The translations under genes were made by a program, and so were the position numbers. A DNA stretch of 64,000 nucleotides from assembly GCA_013396525.1 (NCBI GenBank), contig VWYX01001282.1, forward strand, positions 140,858 to 204,857, read 5' to 3'. This document shows, piece after piece, positions 1 through 11,100 of the stretch. The notes below the pieces were generated by a model. That model was not told the DNA's origin. It was given only the letters and a program-made list of their open reading frames with translations, and did not search any database. This DNA comes from Chaetorhynchus papuensis. Lineage: Eukaryota > Chordata > Aves > Passeriformes > Rhipiduridae. Positions within the stretch are counted from its first letter, which is position 1, and every line of letters begins with the position of its first letter.

Positions 1-163
1 AAATTAACTTTAGCTCATCTCTGAAAAGCTAATCGTCAATGCTCTATTTTCTGAAGCCAAGGAGATACAAAGCTCTTCATATCATGCATTCTGAAAAGAC
101 ACTGGCATGCAAACCTTTGCCTTTGCAAAGAAAACTACGTAGGAGTTGGAAATAAAATGAAAG

Positions 164-250
164 CTTCCTCCCTGCCTCTGTCTTCTCTTCCTTCCTCCTT
201 CCCTCCTTCCCTCCCTGCTAAAAAAAAAACACAAAAAAACCAACAAAAAC
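164..250. repeat. Pyrimidine-rich low-complexity tract followed by A-rich run
   Basis: C/T-only stretches (ttccctcc-type units) over about 50 bp, directly followed by A runs interrupted by C. Confidence 0.8.
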
Positions 251-3200
251 ACCCCCAAGCTGGCATTTTGCTGTATTCCCAAGAAACTAAGTAAGAACCA
301 GATTGGTCCTTGTGGTGTGCTTTGGTTATATTTGGGGGGTTTTTTTTATCCCCCTTCCTGTAGTATTATTCCCAGTAATAACACCAGGGCTTTAAAAAGA
401 CTAAAGGCTCCCAGGGTTGCAGCTGGTAAATTTTCATGCAGAAGCTACAACGTGTTTTCCCCGCTGTAGTAGATCCTCTTATCTGGTTCATTATCAGTAG
501 AATCCTCTGCACAATAAAATCCAGAGGCAGCAGAATACTCAGGCGTGTGCTTAGAGATAAGCTTGTGTTTACATGATTTGCTAGATGAAGACCTGTAGAC
601 AAAAACTGTTATGGAGAAACCGTGATACCATATGGACATTCTCTTGATTGTCACATTTCTTCCAGATCTGCATATGCTTTTCAGGCTGAAAGCTGGAGAA
701 GAATGTATTACATACATTTCAACAGCCCTTTTGCTTCCCTGTAAAACCAGTGGTGAAATCTGTTTAGCCTTTAACACCCAGCTCTGAGTCCTAGTGAAGG
801 GGAGAGGTCAAAAATTAATGGTGCAGCCTACAGCTGAAGCAAAAATCCTAAGTGTTTGGTTTTTTTAAAAAGAAAGGAAAGCAAACCGGGACAATAACTG
901 GGATGGCTTACTATTATCTGGGAAGCATTTTAATTCCAGTCTGTACTGCAAATGCTCTTCAGCTACATGAAGCAGATAAAAAATGCCTCCAGATTTCAGT
1001 AGTATCCTGTCAAGTAGGTTTTCAAAATAAAGACAGATGGCAAAGGATTATATCTAATTCTTTTTCCTAATTCATCTTTTCCTGACCATTCCACTGCACT
1101 CAGTCTAAATGGAGAGATTTACCAGCTTAACTTCCCCTCTATAGCTCACAGTGACAAACCACATAGTATAGATTTGCAGCTTCCCATCATTAGGATTGTT
1201 TAATTGGATACAACTGCTTTTCATCAGCTGCCTTTAAATGCTGCTTCTGAACACAGGATGTTTACAGCATTACAACAGTAGAACTCTAGCTTTATTTTTA
1301 AAGTAAACATCCTAAAAAGCCCAGGAATATTGTAGTGTTCCTGGTGAATGTAGCTGTCCTGCTCAGTCAAAGAAGAATTTCACGCTGGAATCTCTTACAC
1401 AGATGTGCAGAGTCTCACAGCACAACACTAACAGCGGTGTCCTAAAGATACCTTGCTGTTTCTTTCCTGTGCTCTTTTTTCCCCATGCAGATAAAGAAAG
1501 GAAGCCATGTAGCACAGCCCTGATAACGCAGGAAGCGTGAAGTCCATGATTTCAGTGAGAGAGGGACCGTGCTGCAGTCACAGCTCCTCACTGCCTGCCT
1601 GATTCTGCTCTTTCTCCTTCTCCACTGCATTACTTAATGCTATTTTTAAAAATTCCCACTGTTGTTTGATGTCTTTGTTTTCAAATGCCTGGCTTGAGAC
1701 ATGCTGACCCTGATCTTCCCAGGGGCTGACGATCAGTAACAGCTCCTTACGGAATCCCTGGGGAACTGACGGTATTCAGCACCTTCCTGAGCGTAGTTTA
1801 CAGTATCTTCAGGGAAATGAGGGAGAGTGTATCCAGCATACAGTCTATGCTGCCCTCTCCACTCCTTCTACGTGCTCTTTTAGATCGTCCTTTCGGTTTT
1901 CTGTGCATTGTCATTCTTCCCTTTGAGTTTCTAAATTTCTCCAGTGAAAATAAATCCAAAAAATGGCATTCACTTTTCTTTCCGTACATTTCCTTTTAGT
2001 TTCTCTCCTCTCCTTTCTTTTGCTCCAGCTTGCTTTCTTTTCATCAGAAAAAAAAACCTGAGAGGCACATGTCAGTGACAACAGCACCATCTCCTGTTCT
2101 GCAGAGATCATGAAGGCTTCACTCTTGTGTCTATGAGAGCTTCAGAGATGGGTCTGATTGAAAAATCCGGAGCCACTGCTGGATCTGAATTAACCCTTCA
2201 TGAGTTTCAATGTCTGAACAACTCTGAAGGTACGTGGGGCAGTATGTGTGTATGAAAGGCAACAAGGTTCTCATAGCACTTCTCTCTGCGAGACACCTTT
2301 CCATTTGTCTTTTGTTCTTCTCATAAAAGTTCAGTTGCAAACCTTAGGCTCCTCTTGCTTGTCTTCCCTGCAGCTTGACACATTGACATTTTCTGGGTTT
2401 GTTCTTTTATTTACTTACCACAATTAGCGTTATCCTTACTCTCTACCAATAGTATTGTACTAATTGTCACCAGGGAAAATATGCAGCCCAAATAGATGAC
2501 AAGACACACACAGAGAGGGGATCAGCTTATCAGTCCACATAGAAGGCCATAGATCACAGAAGGTCATAGACCATGTGCTGCCTAAAATTTGTGTCACTGT
2601 GGCAACAAAGGGTTGTTTGGGGTATAATTGAGGAAAATGAGGTGGGAGATAGCACAAGATAAACATTAAGTCTTACTTGAAAGACTAATATGTGGACAAT
2701 TCAGACTGGCAGCATGGGTAGGTCAGTGTGAAGTCAATGTCTTGGTATTAGATAAGAGGATGAGGAAGGATAGACTAATGGGTCTGGAAATGGAAAAGGA
2801 AAAGAAAGCATATGTTTGATGTAGCACAGAAGAGGGAGCCAGCAGAGGGACATAAAGGGAGAGGTGGCAAGGTCAAAACAGCAGGTCAAGAAACAGATCT
2901 TCACAATAGAAATATCTAGTTAGGGTAAGATTGCTTTTGTTAAGCCAGGAAAGGGGATGTGGATGCGATACGCCAACAGATCAGACGGTAATTTTAACTA
3001 TGTGAGTAGATAGGAATGTGCCTGTTTTGGGGAAATTCTGCAGATAGATTTGGCAATATAAAGGGTTTATTCATCTTTCATAAAGAAATTTGGGGATAGA
3101 AATGTGGAGCTAGTTACACAACAGGTAGCTTGTGAGCAGTCATAGCTGATATACTATAATAACAGTAGTCATGGTGGTCCAATTGGGATGTACAAATCTG

Positions 3201-3381
3201 ACTGGGATGCTGCAGAGGACAAACTCCAGGCTCACTGTATGTGGATAGCAAGCTCAGAAATGAAAGGGAGGAGGGAGAGAAGGTGATGGCTGAAGGGACT
3301 AGCTGGAGGGACAAGCTGAATCTCATTTTTAAATGATGAAGATGAATACCTGTTTGAATTGCGATGTGAAAGAGCCGGAAT

Positions 3382-3407
3382 GGGGGGGTGGGGGTGGGGG
3401 TGGGGGG
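3382..3407 (+). repeat. G-tract repeat / G-quadruplex motif
   Basis: Four G runs of 7, 5, 5 and 6 separated by single T residues. This is a textbook G-quadruplex pattern with one-base loops, in intergenic DNA upstream of TARBP1. Confidence 0.85.
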
Positions 3408-6400
3408 CAAATAAAACAAGTACTAGAGGAGCAGGAGATAACAGCACAACCACCTTGTGGAAATTGTTGTGACCAGCTTTCCCGGCTGTGTATCAACGAT
3501 TTCCTCTTTCAACTAGAACACTTCTGCCTCTCTCTCTCTTAGCAAGAGAGTTCAAGGACAGTTCAGTTGGGGCAAACTTTCCCTTTCTCACCTCCTGTAA
3601 ATTTCTTTCTCCTTATCCCCTGGCGGGGAGGGGAAGTGCTGTCTCAGAGTGAGAGTCGTGTAACAGCTATGTGTGCTGCTGGTTTTTTGCACAACAGCAC
3701 TGAAGAAATCTAGAAAAGAACGTGGATATACGTAACCATAATAAATGGTAAGGTTTATTGCATGGAGCACGTCTGGGCTTTTAATTTCATTATCGTGGGA
3801 GAGGGATGTGGTGGGAAATTTTCTGCATAACTCTTTCAGAAATCTCCCATTTCCTTCTCCTGCATGCAGTGGGAGAGGAAAGAAAAGGCTGTGTTACGTA
3901 CCTGGTCCCCCTAGAGATCTTAAACTGTGCAGACACACTCCCACAGCCTCCTGTAAGGAAAAAAAGTCACACTGCAGGGTTAGCTGAGCCTTCCTCTTTA
4001 TGAACCGTGCAGAATTACCTGTAAATGTGCAGGTGGTAGTATGGGGCTTTCATGAGAAGAAATGTATTTTGTGTGATCTGAAACTATCACTGAAACTAAA
4101 CTTTTTAAAGACATAGACTTGGCCTGGGTTCCAATAATCTGTGGTGCCTCAGCACCTTAGCAGGGGCTTTATGACAACAGCATAACACATCCTTCCAAAA
4201 CTGTAAGTGGGGGTTTCCAAGACTTACAATTGTCTGTAGTTTATACTGTGGTTTTGTCCATAATCCTTTCCTAAGCTAACCAACCACTGGAATGATCACC
4301 CAGAAATTTTTCCTAGCACAGAATTGCCTGCTTGTGTGATCACAGGGGAAAGCATTTACATGAGAACAAGTATACATTTGTCCAAAAGAAAATGCAGGTA
4401 ACTAAAGGCACTGATTTTTTACCTACAAGTCCGAGGAAGGAATCAGTCCTCTTGTATTACTAAATTGGTGTGGAATTATGGGTCCTGATGGAAACAAATA
4501 GACCATTACTGTAAAGCATTTAAATTGTAAAATCAGCCCAAATTTGGTCAACTTGTTATCACGTGCTGGAAACCCAAACCATCAGCAAAGGCACTGTTAC
4601 AAAGTTCAGATAAGAATCAACAATAATGTATTTCTCATCTTTGTCCTGCCTCTCACAGGCTCAGTAATAGTATTAAATGACACAGAGAGACCCTGGTTAA
4701 GGGAGAAGAGTGTGAAGTAAGCTCTACATCTGGAGTTACAAGGAGCTGAGAAGTATTTTGTGGCCTATAGATAGAAGTGGCCTGTGAAGGGGACATGTTC
4801 AGGCTGGCCAATTATTTCAGGGCTGTCTGCAGTTGTGGTGGACTGCTTTTGATGCCTCAGGCAATTCCTCTTCGTCTTACATTTTAAAGACAGACTAATC
4901 AGATTGGGGGAGAATATCCTGTATGACGGATACGGAAATAACGAAAGTATCTACAAGATGTCCTCTCTAAAAATAAAAATAAAATTGCAAGCTGTTTCAG
5001 CCTTTGATCTAGGTTGTATGCTGAGTTTGGAGGGGACCTGGAGAGGTCAGGGAATACAGGATACCTTACAAATAGGAGTGCAGAGTGCATGAGAGATTGG
5101 CAGGTGGGGAATGTTCTGAGTGCTGAGGCTGGTGCAGCAAACCTAGGCTGGAAGGGCTTTGGGATCCTAGAGGTGGCTGCAGCTGGCAGGGTGGGGGCCT
5201 GTGAGCAGGGCTGGCTTAGGAAGAAGAGAGGAAGTGGTTGGGATAAGCTTGGGAAGTGGAGAAAGCAGAACAGGACATGGTCTTTGGTGAGGCAGGGGTA
5301 CGTGTTGGAACTGTAGAACTGGAAAGCACAGATTTAGGGTCCTAGCATGAGGACACTTAACAACTGTGTTACGAAGGTGCGAATGGTGTAGTTCTTGACA
5401 TCAGAAAATTACAAAATGCTCCTGAAAATTACAAAGTGCTTGCTCATTTTCTGTCTCTTCACTCCATATTCAGCTTTCTGGCTTATTTTTGTTTGTTTGT
5501 TTTGTTTTGTTGTCATAATATTCCACTCAGAAGCTCCCCAAGCCTGATCTCCCTTTTGTCTGATAAGACAATCTACAATGGAACAGTTCATATGTAAATG
5601 CTGTTGTGTAACTTGGTGTAATGAGATTTTATATTTGGCGTCCCACTGTGATAAAAACAAAGGCAAAGCAGAATTCAGACAATAATGGAGAAACAGCATA
5701 ACATGTAGTATATTTGATTCTGTTTTGATTACTAGTTGTTGTGCAGACCTTTTACTCTTCATTTAGTTAAGTCTTACAGATGCTGGGAAGGGAAGGGAAG
5801 AGTAAAACTATAACAAGAAGGGATACCCTGCTTGGCATTGTTTCCAGCCTGATAAAAGAAACCCCCACAGTTCATCAGACCGCATGCTATAAGTGGAAAA
5901 TTTAAATTGAAATGGAAAAATTACTAAAGAGCAAATAGAAAACCAAAATATATTATGGCATGTAAGAGATTTCAACTGTGAGCATCCTATTTACTAACAT
6001 ACATTGTAATAATTCCTCCTATGAAACATGTTTCTGCGTGTGTGAAACAAAGTACTGTGTTTTACTTTACATTTGAGTAAAGTGTATCATTTGAACTGTT
6101 TTCTTGAGCTTTTACTAGATTCTGTAATTTATGTGTAATAGAACATACGTAGAGCGGTAAGGCACACAGAACCCGTGTTAGCTAGTGGGTTTAAAATAAT
6201 TCATTTTCACCTTCTTTTCCCAGAATATATTGCATATATAGTCACACTACAGGCTCAATTCTACTAAGAAAATCCAGTCATTTTGCAATCAGTAAACTCT
6301 CAAAGATAAAAAAAATTCCAAAAACTTTTGGGGAAAATGGATAGCCAGGAAAACTGCTCATGTGATTTGGAGAGGAGTGATTAAGTGGAACCTCACTTGG

Positions 6401-7217
6401 AAAACTAGGAGTAAACCTTTCTTTTTCATTAGACTCTAAGCAACTACAGCTTGGCCAAGGTAATGCCCACACCCATTGGTAACCATGTTGTATCCATGCT
6501 GCTGTGCAGGGAATTAGCCAGTCATTGCTTTCACAGGAACAGAAGGTTCCAGGTTTGCCTTTTTCTATGACCACAACTTCTAGGAGAGTAGTTTGCTACC
6601 CCATTTGATGTGCTGATCTCTAAATTTTTTTTCGTGGAAATTGTAATCTTGCATAGTGAATTTACACTTACTGGAAATTAGTTTGATTTTCTGAGTTAAG
6701 CTTTGGCTGCACTGGTGCATTGAACTGCACAGGAGTTGTTCTCTGGCCTCAAGTGCTGGTGGCCTAGACCCTTTGAACAAGCCAACAGCACAGAGCCAGC
6801 ATCCAGGAACGCCTCTGACCTGAGGCAGACAGAGCATTCAGGCAAACTTCGGGTATGCTGTGATGAAAACAGTGACTGGTTTTAGCAACTTCTTTTGGCA
6901 TAAATGGTTAGAATATGACAGGTGGGAAGACGGGGCATTTTGTGTTTTACTGCTGTCTGATCTTGCGTTGTGATGCGCATGAAGAATAGAGAGAGTTTCT
7001 GCGGCACCCAAGAATAGAACTTCACCCCCTCAAGCGACAGGCTCACACCTGGGATATCTCCGTTAGGTCTCCCGTGCTGGGCCCATGAGAGCACACGGGG
7101 GGCCAGGTTGTGCTTAGCAGCCACGACGACTGGGAACACTCGTGCAGGCGGGTTTTGACCGAGAGATGGAGAATATTTTAACCGTACGCACACAGCCAAA
7201 CCAGTCAATCACACTGC

Positions 7218-7590
7218 NNNNNNNNNNNNNNNNNNNNNNNNNNNNNNNNNNNNNNNNNNNNNNNNNNNNNNNNNNNNNNNNNNNNNNNNNNNNNNNNNNN
7301 NNNNNNNNNNNNNNNNNNNNNNNNNNNNNNNNNNNNNNNNNNNNNNNNNNNNNNNNNNNNNNNNNNNNNNNNNNNNNNNNNNNNNNNNNNNNNNNNNNNN
7401 NNNNNNNNNNNNNNNNNNNNNNNNNNNNNNNNNNNNNNNNNNNNNNNNNNNNNNNNNNNNNNNNNNNNNNNNNNNNNNNNNNNNNNNNNNNNNNNNNNNN
7501 NNNNNNNNNNNNNNNNNNNNNNNNNNNNNNNNNNNNNNNNNNNNNNNNNNNNNNNNNNNNNNNNNNNNNNNNNNNNNNNNNNNNNNNNNN
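7218..7590. other. Assembly gap (373 N)
   Basis: Run of N. It removes the TARBP1 promoter, 5' UTR, start codon and first part of exon 1. The family length suggests about 480 coding nt are missing, more than the run length, so the gap size is probably nominal. Confidence 0.99.
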
Positions 7591-8051
7591 GGAGGAGGCG
7601 GCGGTGGAGGCGCTGGTGGCGGCGGCGCCGCGGCTGGAGGAGCCGGAGCTGCTGTCGCGGTGCGTGGCGGCGGCGCTGGCGCTGGTGCGGGAGGAGGGCG
7701 AGGGCGAGGCGGCCGCGGCGCTGGTGGCCGGGCGGCTGCTGCCGGCGCTGGGCGGGAACGGCGCGGCGCTGCCGCGCGTCTGGGAGGGGCTGCTGGGCGC
7801 GGGCGGGGCGCCGCGGGCCGGGCGGGCGCTGCTGGCGCTGAGCGCCTTGGCGGACGCGCTGCTGCCGCGGGGCCCCGCGGGGCCGGGGCTGGACGCGCGG
7901 CTGTGCCCGCGGTTCTGGCGGCTGGTGCAGGAGGGCCTGACGGAGCGGGACGGGCTGTGCCGCAAGCGGGCCCGCTACCTGCTGAAGAGAGCGCTGGACC
8001 TGAGCGGCGGCCAGCGCGCCGAGCTGCGCTGCCCCCCGGACGGCGGACACG
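7591..8051 (+). CDS. TARBP1: TARBP1 exon 1 (partial, 5' part in gap)
   Basis: The first full codon is at 7592. The sequence is extremely GC-rich and encodes an Ala/Leu/Arg/Gly-rich segment ending in CRKRARYLLKRALDLSGG, the basic helix conserved before the first splice junction in this family. The donor is G|GTACGG and the exon ends in phase 1. No in-frame start codon consistent with the family N-terminus is visible. The true start must lie in the N run or in bases collapsed by the gap. Confidence 0.9.
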
Positions 8052-8110
8052 GTACGGGCGGGCGGCGGGAGGGGCAGCGGGGCCCGGGATGCGGAGCCGG
8101 CAGAAACGGG
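7591..8110. promoter_or_regulatory. CpG island over the TARBP1 first exon (left part in gap)
   Basis: Very dense CpG and GC content begins directly at the right edge of the N run and ends about 60 nt into intron 1. The sequence left of the gap (7142-7217) is ordinary, so the island centre and the promoter are presumably in the missing bases. Confidence 0.75.
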
Positions 8111-11100
8111 TGTCTTTATCTTTTTTTTTTTTTTTTTTTTTCCTTAGAATCGAGTCTTTTTTGGTGGTCTGCTGAGAAGAATGAGCAACTCCTACAGTTT
8201 TGGGAAACTTATATTTTGATAATGGAAACTTTGGAGGGAAACCAGGTAGGAGCGCCGTAAAATCTGTGCCCATCCTAGATAGACGTGCTGCCTCACTTGT
8301 GGCGTATGTGAAATGTTTCTGTGGGGCAGAGTATTTCCAGTTTTGGTGCTTGAGGGTATCTGAGTCAGCGTTAACTGGAATATATTTGTTTCAACTGTTA
8401 AATACTTAAAACACAGCACGTGTCATTCATTGGGAATAAATTCAGAGCTCTTCTCTGTTATCCGAATATATCTTGTTAATGCAATGACAAAAACCTGGGG
8501 TGCAGCAAGCTCAGGGTAACCAGTTTAGTGAAAGATACAGTGATTGCACTTAATAACTTGTCTTTGGTAGAGGGGGCTATGTCTGTTTGGTAAAGTACTC
8601 GTGGCCGTGGATTAAAACAATTTTTTGGGTCCAGTGTACTCAACAGAAAGGTTCCTGTTGACTTGAGGCTTCCATAATTGTGTGGTACTGTGGTGCTATT
8701 AGTAGTGTACCCATCTCCCTGTAGTTATTTTATGTTATTTGTACATGATTGTCCTGAAAATGAAAAACTGTTTATTTAAGTGCTTAAATTTAGATATTTG
8801 TGATGTTTTACTTTTGAGGAATAGAATGGTTATTAGTAAGTATCAATCTTGAAATACAGCGGCATTGATGTATGAGTTTTTCTTCAGTGCTAAACTGCAA
8901 CTGAATGTTGCATGCCACAGGCACTGCAGGTTTTATTTAAATGTACTTCTCTTGTCAATTGCTATATTAATCCTGTTGATAGTAAACTCTTGTCCGAGTA
9001 ACTGAAGCTCCTGCGTTTAAACTATAAGCTATTTACATCTGATTTGCATTTCAGATCCACGTCATAAAGCCAGTACTACCAAAACTAAACAGTTTATACG
9101 AGCTTGCCATATCAGGGGATAAAGGTAAGATGGAACTTTTCTGTTTAATCTCCTAAATATTAGTCTGTGAAGTTACACTCTTTGTTTTCTTCTTCTGTTT
9201 TAGTAGCAGCTTTCTGTGGTGTTTTATTTCTCAAATTAGGTGTTTCCTGGGTGGCTATTGCAGTTTTTGTGGGTCTACTCTATGCATATGTTGTTTGTCA
9301 AACTTGCATAGACAGTGGCCACTCTGCTCTGAGAGGAATTCCAAGCATATGTTTGTTGCTTACTGTATTGTCTTGGAATACTATTTTTCTGCCAGCAAAG
9401 CCAAATAAATGGTCATTTTCCACTGTGTTTTGCTTTACTTGAGATAATGTGAAAATAAAACAAAGCCAGAGATTTTTGGGGTTGTAGAAGCCAAGTCACC
9501 TGCATAACTTTGTAAAAGGGGAAACCCCCACCTCAACCCAGCTTGTCAGAAGTGGGGAAAGAATAAATAAAATGAGTGCTGAGACAGTGTGTGTAGGGCA
9601 CACGAGTACATGTAATTAGGTAGTGCAAGATGTTAGAGATTGGTAAAGTGGAAATACCATTAATGTGAAACTTTTGCTGGTAAATACATTGGTATAAATA
9701 GAGTTGCAGAAAGAAGGATGTGGCATTTGCACTTCTTAGTAATTGTAATTTGTAACTAATGAAATAGAGAGTAACTTTAGAAAACTGTATTAATTTTTAA
9801 AATTAGATTTAGCAGGGTGTCTTTATAAAACTAATAGCTGTAGTCACCTTTTTGAAATGTCCTGTGCATAGACTGTAATGTCATTATGTTACGTGCTAGT
9901 GTGTCACTGTCATTTCTGTGTTAGTTGAGAAGAATTTCTTTTTGTAACAGGTTGTTGGCTCTTTCACCCATCATGGCACATGTGCATTTATAGACGAATG
10001 TTTGAGAGTGAGAATAAAACATTGACAAAGGAAGGCATTCTTCATTTTCTGGAGCTTTATGAAACAAAGCATCTTCCGCATTCACTTGGTTTCTCAGAGG
10101 TAGGGTGTTACTGTTACTTGCCTGAACAAACAGGTGTTCTAGTTTGTAATAGATCTTAACACTAATTGCTTCAGTAGTTGGAACTGGACACATTCTGTCT
10201 CTGTAGTATAATCAGTGTATTACTGTATCCCATAAAACCCCCACACTTTAAAATATTCTCTATGTGGGAAGAAACATTAAAGCTTAAAGGGTTTCTTTTT
10301 TTTATTACTATCACATCTGTATTGACTCTCCAACCAGCCTACACTTTAGTAAGGAATGATCTACATTATACTATTTATTCTTCGCAAGAGCTGTTCCCTC
10401 AGAGGTTAACATTCCTGATTTATACAAATTAAGTCAGCCTCTTGATGAGTAACTTGAAATGAAGTCAGCCTTAATATGCACCCTAAATCTTTTTACCTGT
10501 GTTGGCTCTTCATCATTCTTTTATTTCATGTTTAAATCTATTTTCTCTATCTGTTTCCCCAAAGGATTTCTTATTTGCCTGCATCTTTCACAATACTCTG
10601 TGAAATTTATCTAGTGGGAAAATCTCATTCCTTGTTTACTTTCCTGGTCCCCCTTCTCTTTAGTTTCTTCCTCTTTTTGCTTCTACTGTTTAGTACTAAC
10701 AAGAGTATTCTCTGATTCCTGGCTCTGTCCTTTAAAATCTGGTGAAATAAGTCTAGTTAGCTTCTATGTAAAAGTGCCTTGGAGGTGTACATTTAGCCAT
10801 TGTTCTTGTTTCCTTTTTTTAGTTTGTTATTGGACCGCTAATGGATGCCCTCTCAGAAAGTTCCCTCTACAGCAGGTAAACCACTGGTTTAATTAATCAT
10901 TTATTTAATTTCTTGATTGCTGCTAATGTGATCTAATAATACTGGTTTAAGTAGGTGGGTAAAATCTTAGCTAAGGAAAACACATTAATAAAAAAATGGT
11001 GCTGCTAAACCTTCTGACAGGTAGAGAGTTTTTCAGGGAAGATGGGTGGCCGTGAGCAAATGAAGTATGTACTTGAAGTATGTATCTGAGTAACAGCAAC

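Larger units (their letters stand above)
1..7217. other. Intergenic region upstream of TARBP1
   Basis: All open frames are short (120 codons or less apart from those that run into the N gap) and show no splice-linked protein similarity. Besides the low-complexity tract near the left edge and the G-run motif, I see purine-rich, G-skewed sequence at about 2460-3420 and ordinary unique sequence elsewhere. No gene is supported. Confidence 0.65.

Noticed and set aside
7142..8260. Apparent 372-codon plus-strand frame spanning the N run
   Set aside because: It reads through unknown bases and through the exon 1 donor and intron 1. Only 7592-8051 is supported as coding; the Met at 7142 is not a credible TARBP1 start.
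7114..8273. Long minus-strand frames opposite TARBP1 exon 1
   Set aside because: They are Pro/Ala/Arg-rich shadow frames of a GC-rich exon and continue across N.
9167..9442. 91-codon frame in TARBP1 intron 3
   Set aside because: Hydrophobic composition comes from T-rich intron sequence. No match, and it lies between confirmed exons 3 and 4.
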